In this document: positions 1-5,179 of the stretch, one piece after another
How positions within the stretch are numbered: the first letter of the stretch is position 1
How the letters are laid out: each line of letters opens with the position of its first letter
Assembly: GCA_937975525.1 (NCBI GenBank)
Contig: CALJUJ010000076.1
Coordinates: 1-5,179 of the forward strand
Direction of reading: 5' to 3'
Length of the DNA: 5,179 nt
DNA from: an uncultured bacterium
Lineage (GTDB): Bacteria > Desulfobacterota > Binatia > HRBIN30
Translations under genes and position numbers: made by a program
The notes under the pieces: model-generated
The model's input: only the letters and a program-made list of their open reading frames with translations
The model's database searches: none
Told to the model about the DNA's origin: nothing

Positions 1-341
1 GCGCCGCGACGGATCGCCTTCGCTCGCGCGGACTCCTCGCTGGCGTCGCCGACCCCTACGCGGTGTCCACCGGTGCTATGATGAGCGCCCACGGCATCAC
101 CGACGCGCGGCGGGTTCGCGCGGGACGCACCCTGGTGATTCCCGGTGGCGGCGGCACCACCGTGGCCGCCACGCGCACGCACCGCGTGCGTAGCGGCGAC
201 TCCCCGTACTCGATCGCCCGCCGCTACCAGGTTTCCGTCGACGCCCTGCTGCGCGCCAACGGCATCCGCGACCCGCGCGGATTGCGCCCAAACCAGGTGT
301 TGATCATTCCCGAAGACGACGGCCAGGTCGCGACCCGCTGA
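1..341 (+). CDS. LysM-repeat protein, C-terminal part (5' end outside window)
   Basis: This is the last 112 codons of a protein whose reading frame stays open to the left window edge, from base 3. The GTG at 63 is an internal valine (YAVST), not a start. Two LysM modules are visible, at about residues 3-47 and 59-103 of the visible part. They align without gaps over 45 residues: TDRLRS...LVIP against THRVRSGDS...LIIP. Module 2 has the standard features RSGDS, SIARRYQVS, LLRANGI and LIIP. Module 1 keeps VADPYAVS and LVIP, but has R-G where the conserved G-D should be. A Gly/Thr/Ala-rich linker joins them. LysM modules bind N-acetylglucosamine chains such as peptidoglycan, so an envelope location is likely. 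The missing N-terminus may hold a catalytic domain, as in MltD-type transglycosylases or LysM amidases and peptidases, but this cannot be told here. The stop is TGA at 339-341. Confidence 0.85.
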   Translation, partial: AATDRLRSRGLLAGVADPYAVSTGAMMSAHGITDARRVRAGRTLVIPGGGGTTVAATRTHRVRSGDSPYSIARRYQVSVDALLRANGIRDPRGLRPNQVLIIPEDDGQVATR

Positions 342-345
342 CGAG

Positions 346-373
346 CGGGCCGGGCCGCGGCAGGCCCGGTCCG
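346..373. other. GC-rich inverted repeat (hairpin) between the LysM gene and gmhA
   Basis: Bases 346-356 (CGGGCCGGGCC read with one wobble) pair with 363-373 to give an 11-bp stem containing one G-U pair, closed by a 6-nt loop (GCGGCA). It begins 4 nt after the LysM stop and ends 6 nt before the gmhA ATG. No T-run follows on the + strand (the next bases are ACTGCC), so it is not a canonical intrinsic terminator. It could stabilise the upstream mRNA end, cause pausing, or hide the ribosome-entry region of gmhA, whose leader has no clear Shine-Dalgarno. In such GC-rich DNA some hairpins arise by chance, but this one is long and fills almost the whole gap. Confidence 0.45.
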
Positions 374-379
374 ACTGCC

Positions 380-967
380 ATGCGCCAACACATTCGTCGC
401 GCGTTCCGCGCCAGCCAGGCGGCCCAGGCCGCCTTCCTGCGCGACGGTAGTACCGCACTCGAGGAGGCGATCGAGCTCGTCGCCAAGTGCCTCCACGACG
501 GCGGCAAGCTGCTGCTCTTCGGCAACGGCGGCAGCGCCGCGGACGCGCAACACATCGCCGCGGAGTTCGTCAATCGCTACCGCATCGAGCGTCCCCCCCT
601 GCCGGCGATCGCACTGACCACGGATACGTCGGCGTTGACGAGCATCGGCAACGACTACTCGTTCGCCGACGTCTTCGCGAAGCAGGTGCTCGCGCTCGGT
701 CGCGCGGGCGACGTCGCCATCGCGATCTCCACCAGCGGCAACGCCGCGAACGTCCTGCGCGGCGTACGCGCCTGCCGGAAGCGCGGCGTACGCGTCATCG
801 CCATGACGGGCGGCAGCGGCGGCAAACTCGCGCCGCTCGCCGACGTGCTCCTCTGCGTCGGCGCCACCACCGAGACCGCGCGCATCCAGGAAACGCACAT
901 CCTGGTCGCCCACGTTCTCTGCGAGCAGGTGGATCGCCTGCTCTTCGGCGCCGACGCGCGCGATTGA
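380..967 (+). CDS. gmhA: D-sedoheptulose 7-phosphate isomerase (phosphoheptose isomerase)
   Basis: A 195-residue SIS-domain protein, close to the usual family length (about 190-200). GmhA converts sedoheptulose 7-phosphate to D-glycero-D-manno-heptose 7-phosphate, the first step toward the ADP-heptose used in LPS core; it acts in the cytosol as a tetramer. Visible motifs are the phosphate-binding loop FGNGGSAADAQH (47-58), AEFVNRY (61-67), LTTDTSAL and SIGNDYSF (79-95), ISTSGNAANV (116-125) and TARIQETHILVAH (166-178). By alignment to E. coli GmhA as I recall it, H58, E62, Q170 and H178 match metal and catalytic positions H61, E65, Q172 and H180, so the enzyme should be active. The ATG at 380 gives the normal family N-terminus; there is no obvious Shine-Dalgarno, and a hairpin sits just upstream. 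The next gene starts 10 nt after the stop, suggesting co-transcription. Closely related SIS proteins such as DiaA share this fold, but the full active-site set favours GmhA. Confidence 0.93.
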   Translation: MRQHIRRAFRASQAAQAAFLRDGSTALEEAIELVAKCLHDGGKLLLFGNGGSAADAQHIAAEFVNRYRIERPPLPAIALTTDTSALTSIGNDYSFADVFAKQVLALGRAGDVAIAISTSGNAANVLRGVRACRKRGVRVIAMTGGSGGKLAPLADVLLCVGATTETARIQETHILVAHVLCEQVDRLLFGADARD

Positions 968-977
968 CGACGAAGCG

Positions 978-1964
978 ATGGCACGACGCAAGCCCGGCGC
1001 ACCACTCGATCCCGCCGCCGCAACGACCTATCCCCTGCGCCGGCGACGCAGCCTCGTGCAGGCGCGGCTGCAGGCGCGCGTCCCCCGAGCTGGCGACAGC
1101 CTGGCAGCCTTCCTCGCCGGCCTCCCCGACGTCCTCGCCGCCGCCGACCTGCGCACCATCGCTACCGCGATCGCCCAGCGTCACCGTCGGGGCCGCCGAA
1201 TCGTCCTCGGCATGGGCGCCCATCCGATCAAGGTGGGCCTCGGGGCGCTCGTCATCGACCTCATGCGGCGTGGGGTGTTGTCGGCCGTCGCGGTCAACGG
1301 CGCCGCCATCGTGCACGATTTCGAGCTCGCCTACGCGGGCCAGACGTCGGAGGACGTCGGCGCCGGCCTCGAGGACGGCAGCTTCGGCATGGCGCGAGAG
1401 ACCGGAGCCTTCCTCAACGAGGCCATCGCCGACCGGACCGCAGACGAAGGCCTCGGCGAAACAGTAGGCCGGGCCCTGGCCGCTGCCCGCCTGCGACACG
1501 GTGAGCTCAGCCTCCTGCGGGCCGGGTACGAGCTGGGGATTCCCGTGACGGTGCACGTCGCCGTCGGTACCGACATCGTGCACATGCACCCGTCCGCCGA
1601 CGGCGCCGCCATCGGCGCCGGGTCCCTCCGCGACTTCCACCGCCTCGGCGGCGCCGTCGCCGGGCTGCGCGGCGGTGTGTTCCTCAACCTCGGCTCGGCG
1701 GTCGTCATCCCCGAGGTGTTCGTCAAAGCCCTCAACCTCGCCCGCAACCTCGGACACCGCGTCGACGATCTCGTCACGGTGGACATGGACTTCCTGCGCC
1801 ACTACCGCCCCGGCGTGAACGTCGTCGCACGCCCGACCGCCACGAGCGGGCACGGCTATCGGCTCACGGGGCACCACGAGATCATGTTTCCCTTGCTGTG
1901 CGCCGCGGTCACCGAGCAACTCGCTCACGAGGACACGCGCAGCGGGCGACGCCGACGTCGCTGA
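978..1964 (+). CDS. Deoxyhypusine-synthase-like protein of unknown function
   Basis: A 328-residue protein with Arg-rich ends (residues 2-5 and 21-24; C-terminal RSGRRRRR) and no signal peptide. Motifs in order: GMGAHPIKVGLG (78-89), NGAAIVHDFELA (107-118), TSEDVGAGL and FGMARETG (123-143), GIPVTVHVAVGTDIVHMHP (187-205), RGGVFLNLGSAVVIPEVFVKA (231-251) and GHHEIMFPLL (298-307). Residues 82-117 align without gaps, from memory, to the deoxyhypusine synthase stretch SNLVSSGLRD...TTAGGVEED, and GIPV fits the later NAD-binding strand, so a DHS/Rossmann-like fold is likely. The lysine that carries the butylimine in DHS (GGGVVKHH) has no clear counterpart: GGVFLN has leucine there. Bacteria also lack eIF5A, the normal substrate. 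Hypusine formation is therefore unlikely; an NAD-dependent reaction on a polyamine or another small molecule is a guess. It lies 10 nt after gmhA, probably in one operon, which hints at a link to sugar or envelope metabolism. Confidence 0.72.
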   Translation: MARRKPGAPLDPAAATTYPLRRRRSLVQARLQARVPRAGDSLAAFLAGLPDVLAAADLRTIATAIAQRHRRGRRIVLGMGAHPIKVGLGALVIDLMRRGVLSAVAVNGAAIVHDFELAYAGQTSEDVGAGLEDGSFGMARETGAFLNEAIADRTADEGLGETVGRALAAARLRHGELSLLRAGYELGIPVTVHVAVGTDIVHMHPSADGAAIGAGSLRDFHRLGGAVAGLRGGVFLNLGSAVVIPEVFVKALNLARNLGHRVDDLVTVDMDFLRHYRPGVNVVARPTATSGHGYRLTGHHEIMFPLLCAAVTEQLAHEDTRSGRRRRR

Positions 1965-2018
1965 GCCGACGAGCGGCGCCGGGGGTCCTTCCGTCGACGC
2001 TCGGTTCTCGTTAGTTTC

Positions 2019-2023
2019 GAGGG
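2019..2023 (+). promoter_or_regulatory. Likely ribosome binding site of the MlaA-hydrolase gene
   Basis: GAGGG lies 12 nt before the ATG at 2036, a somewhat long spacing. It is the only purine-rich Shine-Dalgarno-like stretch in the 71-nt gap and supports the ATG whose product begins with a lipoprotein signal peptide. The GAG is also the 3' part of a short stem, CTCG (2007-2010) with CGAG (2018-2021). No convincing promoter hexamers are visible in the gap (1965-2035). Confidence 0.4.
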
Positions 2024-2035
2024 ACGCAACCACGC

Positions 2036-4063
2036 ATGAACGTGTCCCTCCGATCCAACCCGTGCCGTCCGATCCAAGCGTCTCCGTCGAAGCGGTGGCT
2101 TCGACTCGGCTGGATCGTCGTCGCCCTACTCGCCGGCTGTGCCACCGCCGGACCGCCGCAACCGATCGAAGGCGGCCGCGGCAAACGCCCCGCCGAAGCG
2201 ACCCAGATCGACGTCCTCGACGTCGGTAGCCTCGAGCAGTCGACGCAGCGCGAGACCTTCAACGCACTGCTCCTCCTCGACGACCCCCTCGAACCGTTCA
2301 ACCGCTTCAGCTTGCAGATCACCAAGCCGCTGCTGGATTGGGTCGTCGTGCCGGTGGCCAAGGCCTACCGCTTCGCGGTGCCCGAGCCGGCCCGGCGGGC
2401 TCTCGATCGCGCCAGCTACAACCTCACATACCCGAGTCGCTTCGTCAGCCTCGCCCTCCAGGGCGAAGCGAGCCGTTCGGGGGAGGAGACGCTGCATTTC
2501 CTCACCAACAGCACGGTCGGCGTCGCTGGTCTCTTCGACCCGGCGTCGGAGCTCGGTCTCGCATCCTACCCCGAGGACGTCGGCCAGGCCTTCGCCCGGT
2601 GGGGCATCGGTCCGGGCTTCTACCTGTTCCTCCCCTTCTTCGGCCCGGGCTCGGCCCGCGACGCCGTCGGCACGGCGTTCGACACGGTGCTCAACCCCCT
2701 GTTCTGGGTTCCGGGCCCCGCGGTCCCGTACGTGCCGGTGCTCGACGTTGCCACCGGCGCCAGCCTCGCCCTCGGCGTCAACTCCTTCAGCTTTCGCGTC
2801 GACGGCTACGAGACGCTGTCTTCCTCCTTCCCCGACCTCTACGAGCCCGCCCGAGCCCTGTGGTCGATCCAGCGCCAGGTCGAGGTCGAGAACTACCGCA
2901 TTCCCGAGGAGGATTTCGCCACGGCGGACCCGGAGCCGTCGCTGGGGGTGCTTCTCCTCGAGCTCGACGACCCGGAGTTCCCCGCGCGCGGCGAGGAGCG
3001 CAGCGCGAAGGTGCGATCCACGGGGAACCGACTTCCCTACTCGCTCTGGCTGCAGCCGCGCCCTGCCCCGCTGCTCTTCCTCATTCCCGGAGTCGGCGCG
3101 CATCGGCTGTCCGGACTGCCGGTCGGGATCGCCGAGGCCGCCTACCAACGCGGCTACTCGGTCGCGGTGATCAGCAGCCCCTTCCACCCCGAGTTCATCG
3201 CGACGGCGCTGACCGAGAGCTACCCCGGCTACACGCCGAGCGACACCGACGACCTGCGCGTCGTCCTGCAGCGCATCGTCCGCGACTTGCGCCGCACGGA
3301 GGGCGACCGCATCACCGCCACCCATCTCGTCGGCTATTCGCTGGGCGGAATCGAGACCCTCTTCATCGCCGCCGAGCAGGCGCGTGAGCCGATCGCCGAT
3401 CTCGAGTTCGAGCGCTTCGTCGCCGTCAACCCGCCGGTCGACCTGCTCTACGCCGGACGCCAGTTCGATGCCTATTTCGCGGCCCCGGAGCGTTGGCCCG
3501 CCGCCGAGCGTACGCGCCGGATCCGCGAGCTCGCGATGAAAGCCCTGCTGATGATCGAGGAGGGGCTGCCCGAGGGCGCCCCGCCACCGTTCGATCGCAT
3601 CGAGTCCGAGTTCCTCGTCGGTTTCGCCGGTCGCGCCACGCTGACCGACGCCCTACAGGCGATCCGCCGCCGCGGCGCACCGGGGCTGTCGCCCGACTCG
3701 GTCACCGGCGAGGCCAGCGAGGCGTTGACCACGGCGATCCTGCGCAGCTCGTTCGAGGCTTATTTCGAGAAGCTCGCCTTCCCCTACTTTGCAGCGCAGC
3801 TCGAAGGTCCGGACGACCCGCAAACGATGGTCGAGAACGCCGGGCTGCGGCCGCAAGGGCCGATCCTGCGCGAGCGCTGCGACACGTTCGTCGTGACCAA
3901 CGCCGACGATTTCATCCTCGGTGACGCCGGGCTCGCGTGGTTGCGCGAGCACTTCGGCGACCGCCTGACCGTGTTCCCGAGCGGCGGCCACCTCGGCAAC
4001 GTCCATGTGCAAGGGGTGCAGGACGCGATTTTCGATCGCCTGGAGGCGCCTGCCTGTCCCTGA
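2036..4063 (+). CDS. MlaA/VacJ-type lipoprotein fused to an alpha/beta hydrolase
   Basis: A 675-residue predicted outer-membrane lipoprotein. Residues 19-35 form a lipoprotein signal: KR, a hydrophobic stretch, then lipobox LAGC with lipidated Cys35. Ala follows at +2, so inner-membrane retention by Asp is not expected. Residues 81-270 are an MlaA domain: DPLEPFNRFS, PVAKAYRFAVPEPAR, NLTYPSRFVSLALQGE, FLTNSTVGVAGLFD, EDVGQAFARWGIGPGFYLFLP (180-200, interrupted by small variations) and FFGPGSARDAVG. MlaA removes misplaced phospholipids from the outer leaflet and passes them to periplasmic MlaC. Family members are usually about 250 residues; here some 400 more follow. From about 300 onward there is an alpha/beta hydrolase: strand plus turn LLFLIPGVGAH (346-356), nucleophile elbow GYSLGG with Ser435, acid D624 or D625 in TNADDFIL, and His652 in SGGHLGN. 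The frame is unbroken, and no in-frame ATG exists between residues 1 and 501, so one polypeptide is expected. The substrate is unknown; a lipid ester is a reasonable guess. Confidence 0.88.
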   Translation: MNVSLRSNPCRPIQASPSKRWLRLGWIVVALLAGCATAGPPQPIEGGRGKRPAEATQIDVLDVGSLEQSTQRETFNALLLLDDPLEPFNRFSLQITKPLLDWVVVPVAKAYRFAVPEPARRALDRASYNLTYPSRFVSLALQGEASRSGEETLHFLTNSTVGVAGLFDPASELGLASYPEDVGQAFARWGIGPGFYLFLPFFGPGSARDAVGTAFDTVLNPLFWVPGPAVPYVPVLDVATGASLALGVNSFSFRVDGYETLSSSFPDLYEPARALWSIQRQVEVENYRIPEEDFATADPEPSLGVLLLELDDPEFPARGEERSAKVRSTGNRLPYSLWLQPRPAPLLFLIPGVGAHRLSGLPVGIAEAAYQRGYSVAVISSPFHPEFIATALTESYPGYTPSDTDDLRVVLQRIVRDLRRTEGDRITATHLVGYSLGGIETLFIAAEQAREPIADLEFERFVAVNPPVDLLYAGRQFDAYFAAPERWPAAERTRRIRELAMKALLMIEEGLPEGAPPPFDRIESEFLVGFAGRATLTDALQAIRRRGAPGLSPDSVTGEASEALTTAILRSSFEAYFEKLAFPYFAAQLEGPDDPQTMVENAGLRPQGPILRERCDTFVVTNADDFILGDAGLAWLREHFGDRLTVFPSGGHLGNVHVQGVQDAIFDRLEAPACP

Positions 4064-4093
4064 CGGCTATGGCGCGTGCGCACTTCGTGGACT

Positions 4094-4096
4094 AGG
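4094..4096 (+). promoter_or_regulatory. Weak ribosome binding site candidate for the amidohydrolase
   Basis: AGG lies 8 nt before the ATG at 4105. This is a minimal Shine-Dalgarno, but correctly spaced. The start itself is supported mainly by the protein, whose first metal motif (DCHVH) begins at residue 4. The 41-nt gap before it (4064-4104) shows no terminator or promoter that I would defend. Confidence 0.3.
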
Positions 4097-4104
4097 TTTC
4101 GAGC

Positions 4105-4953
4105 ATGCTGATCGACTGCCACGTCCACCTGAACAACTACCACGAGTCCTTGACACGCCCGACGAAGGACAACGTCGAGGAGCTCTGGCAGGCGATGGCG
4201 ACGCACGGCGTCGAGCATGCCGTGGTGCTGACGTCGTATCGGGTCGACGTCAATCGGCCGAGCGTCGAGGAGGTTCTCGCTACGCTGGCCAACGACCCGC
4301 GCACGACGGTGGTGGAGGGCCTGCGCTGGCGCGGGGATGCGCGCACCGACTTGTTCACCCTGGAAGAGCGCCTGCGTGCCGGCGTCGTCAAAGGCATCAA
4401 GCTGTACCCGGGGTACGACCAGTACGCGATCAACGATCCGTCCCTGGAGAGCGTCTTTCGCATCGCCGCCAAGTACGACGTTCCGGTGATGATCCACTGC
4501 GGCGATACCTACAGTAAGCACGCCAAGGTGCGGCAGGCGCATCCGCTGCTCGTCGACGACGTCGCCGTCGACTACCCCGACGTCAAATTCGTCATCTGCC
4601 ACCTGGGCAACCCCTGGTTCCAGGACACCGCCGAAGTCCTGTACAAGAACGACAACGTGTTCGCCGACGTGTCCGGGCTCACGCTCGGCAACTTCGAGAG
4701 CGAGTTCGAGCGCTACATGGTCCAGCGCGTGAAGGACATGATCATGTACATGGGAGACCCCGGCAAGCAGTTGATGTACGGCAGCGACTGGCCGCTCGTC
4801 GCCATGGGTCCCTACCTGAAGTTCCTGCGCAACCTCGAGTTCCCGGCAGCGACCATGGAGAACATCTCGTGGCGCACGGCGGCGCGACTGTTCAAGATTC
4901 CGATGCGCGAGCTCGACGCCGCGGCCGAAAAGACGAGCGCGACGACGTCCTAG
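4105..4953 (+). CDS. Metal-dependent hydrolase, amidohydrolase 2 (ACMSD-like) family
   Basis: A 282-residue cytosolic TIM-barrel hydrolase with no signal peptide. Seen in sequence: DCHVHL at the end of strand 1 (H6 and H8), GIKLYPGY (97-104), MIHCGDT with H131, FVICHLGNPWF with H166, DVSG (188-191) and YGSDWP with D228. In the ACMSD/Amidohydro_2 family this pattern corresponds to a single-metal site (HxH, a third His and Asp) with a further His as acid/base, so all key residues are present. Reactions in the family include hydrolysis of C-N or C-O bonds and decarboxylation of aromatic acids, and the substrate cannot be assigned here. Length is at the short end for the family (about 280-340). 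The gene follows the MlaA-hydrolase gene by 41 nt on the same strand and may be read with it. It seems somewhat richer in Lys, Asn and Met than its neighbours. Its TAG stop is 6 nt from the stop of the convergent kinase gene. Confidence 0.85.
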   Translation: MLIDCHVHLNNYHESLTRPTKDNVEELWQAMATHGVEHAVVLTSYRVDVNRPSVEEVLATLANDPRTTVVEGLRWRGDARTDLFTLEERLRAGVVKGIKLYPGYDQYAINDPSLESVFRIAAKYDVPVMIHCGDTYSKHAKVRQAHPLLVDDVAVDYPDVKFVICHLGNPWFQDTAEVLYKNDNVFADVSGLTLGNFESEFERYMVQRVKDMIMYMGDPGKQLMYGSDWPLVAMGPYLKFLRNLEFPAATMENISWRTAARLFKIPMRELDAAAEKTSATTS

Positions 4954-4959
4954 ATCGGC

Positions 4960-5179
4960 TCACGTCGCAAGGACGAGCTCGTCGCGATCGAGCCAATCCC
5001 CGGCGACATGGCGCGCGGAGATGCGCGCCGCCTCCGCAAGCGCACGCTCCGCCGGTGACGCGTCCGCCGCCGAGGCAGATCGCGATTCGACCCAGTGACG
5101 TGCCACGAAGGCTGCAACGAAGACGTCGCCTGCCCCCGTCTCCCACTCGACGCGCAGCACGGGCTCGGCCGACCACGGG
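4960..5179 (-). CDS. PfkB-family sugar kinase, C-terminal fragment (5' end outside window)
   Basis: The last 72 codons of a minus-strand gene, open through the right window edge and ending at TGA (complement of 4960-4962). The in-frame GTG at 5160-5158 is internal to the domain. The visible part contains ETGAGDVFVAAFVARHW, which matches the second PfkB/ribokinase signature (DTxGAGDxF); its Asp (GAGD) is the catalytic base and the GAG loop forms the anion hole for phosphate transfer from ATP. The first Asp of the signature is replaced (WET instead of DTx), as in several divergent members. A predicted helix rich in Ala and Arg (AERALAEAARISARHVAG) follows, where the family usually has an AxxxANAxAA helix. 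The substrate lies in the missing N-terminal part. A role in heptose phosphorylation (HldE-like) is possible given gmhA nearby, but the opposite strand and the distance give little support. Confidence 0.8.
   Translation of the reverse strand, partial: PWSAEPVLRVEWETGAGDVFVAAFVARHWVESRSASAADASPAERALAEAARISARHVAGDWLDRDELVLAT

Noticed and set aside
63..65. GTG as a possible start of a small complete LysM protein
   Set aside because: The codon is the conserved valine inside the first LysM module, and the frame upstream continues the module to the window edge.
224..991. Long open frame on the minus strand opposite gmhA
   Set aside because: Its translation is low-complexity Arg/Ala/Gly-rich with no family motif, as expected for the shadow of a GC-rich gene; gmhA on the other strand has a full active-site motif set.
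1970..2003. Inverted repeat CGAGCG / CGCTCG in the gap before the MlaA-hydrolase gene
   Set aside because: It is only 6 bp with a 22-nt loop and no T-run, too weak to call a terminator.
795..2033. 412-codon open frame on the minus strand opposite the DHS-like gene
   Set aside because: It spans parts of two genes on the other strand, has no recognisable domain and shows the biased composition of an antisense shadow.
2126..3325. 399-codon open frame on the minus strand opposite the MlaA-hydrolase gene
   Set aside because: No motif was found, while the + strand frame has clear MlaA and hydrolase motifs across the same DNA.
4064..4104. Short palindromes (GTGCGCAC; CAC-TTC-GTG) before the amidohydrolase
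   Set aside because: Stems are 3-4 bp, there is no T-run, and the proper closing pair for a stable UUCG tetraloop is absent.
3784..4602. 272-codon minus-strand open frame across the MlaA-hydrolase and amidohydrolase junction
   Set aside because: It is antisense to two well-supported genes and has no recognisable protein features.
4972..4983. 12-bp perfect palindrome GACGAGCTCGTC near the convergent gene ends, considered as a two-way terminator or operator
   Set aside because: It lies inside the kinase coding frame, has no loop and no T-run on either strand, and such palindromes are common in GC-rich coding DNA.

Overview
The window is strongly GC-rich and densely coding. It comes from a Gram-negative (diderm) bacterium: it carries a GmhA-type phosphoheptose isomerase (lipopolysaccharide core heptose pathway) and a lipoprotein with an MlaA/VacJ domain (outer-membrane lipid asymmetry). 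High GC, a deoxyhypusine-synthase-like protein next to gmhA, and an unusually long MlaA protein would fit a deltaproteobacterial-type lineage (Myxococcota, Desulfobacterota, Binatota and relatives). That placement is a low-confidence inference from gene content, not from a marker gene.

Layout. On the + strand there are: the 3' end of a LysM-repeat protein (to 341); a strong GC hairpin in the short gap; gmhA (380-967); a deoxyhypusine-synthase-fold protein only 10 nt further on (978-1964); a 71-nt gap; a 675-residue lipoprotein joining an MlaA domain to a complete-looking alpha/beta hydrolase (2036-4063); a 41-nt gap; and an Amidohydro_2-type metal-dependent hydrolase (4105-4953). On the - strand, the 3' end of a PfkB-family sugar kinase (4960-5179) converges on the amidohydrolase with only 6 nt between the stop codons. 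No RNA genes, insertion sequences, CRISPR arrays or integration sites are visible, and no gap exceeds about 75 nt.

How the genes relate. The first four + strand genes share an envelope theme: peptidoglycan binding (LysM), heptose supply for LPS (GmhA), an uncharacterised neighbour that is probably co-transcribed with gmhA, and an outer-membrane lipid-handling lipoprotein. The most unusual item is the MlaA-hydrolase fusion. It suggests that phospholipid removal from the outer membrane and ester hydrolysis may be coupled in one polypeptide. The second is the DHS-like protein, which aligns with deoxyhypusine synthase over its nucleotide-binding half but seems to lack the catalytic lysine. The amidohydrolase and the kinase fragment give no clear pathway link.
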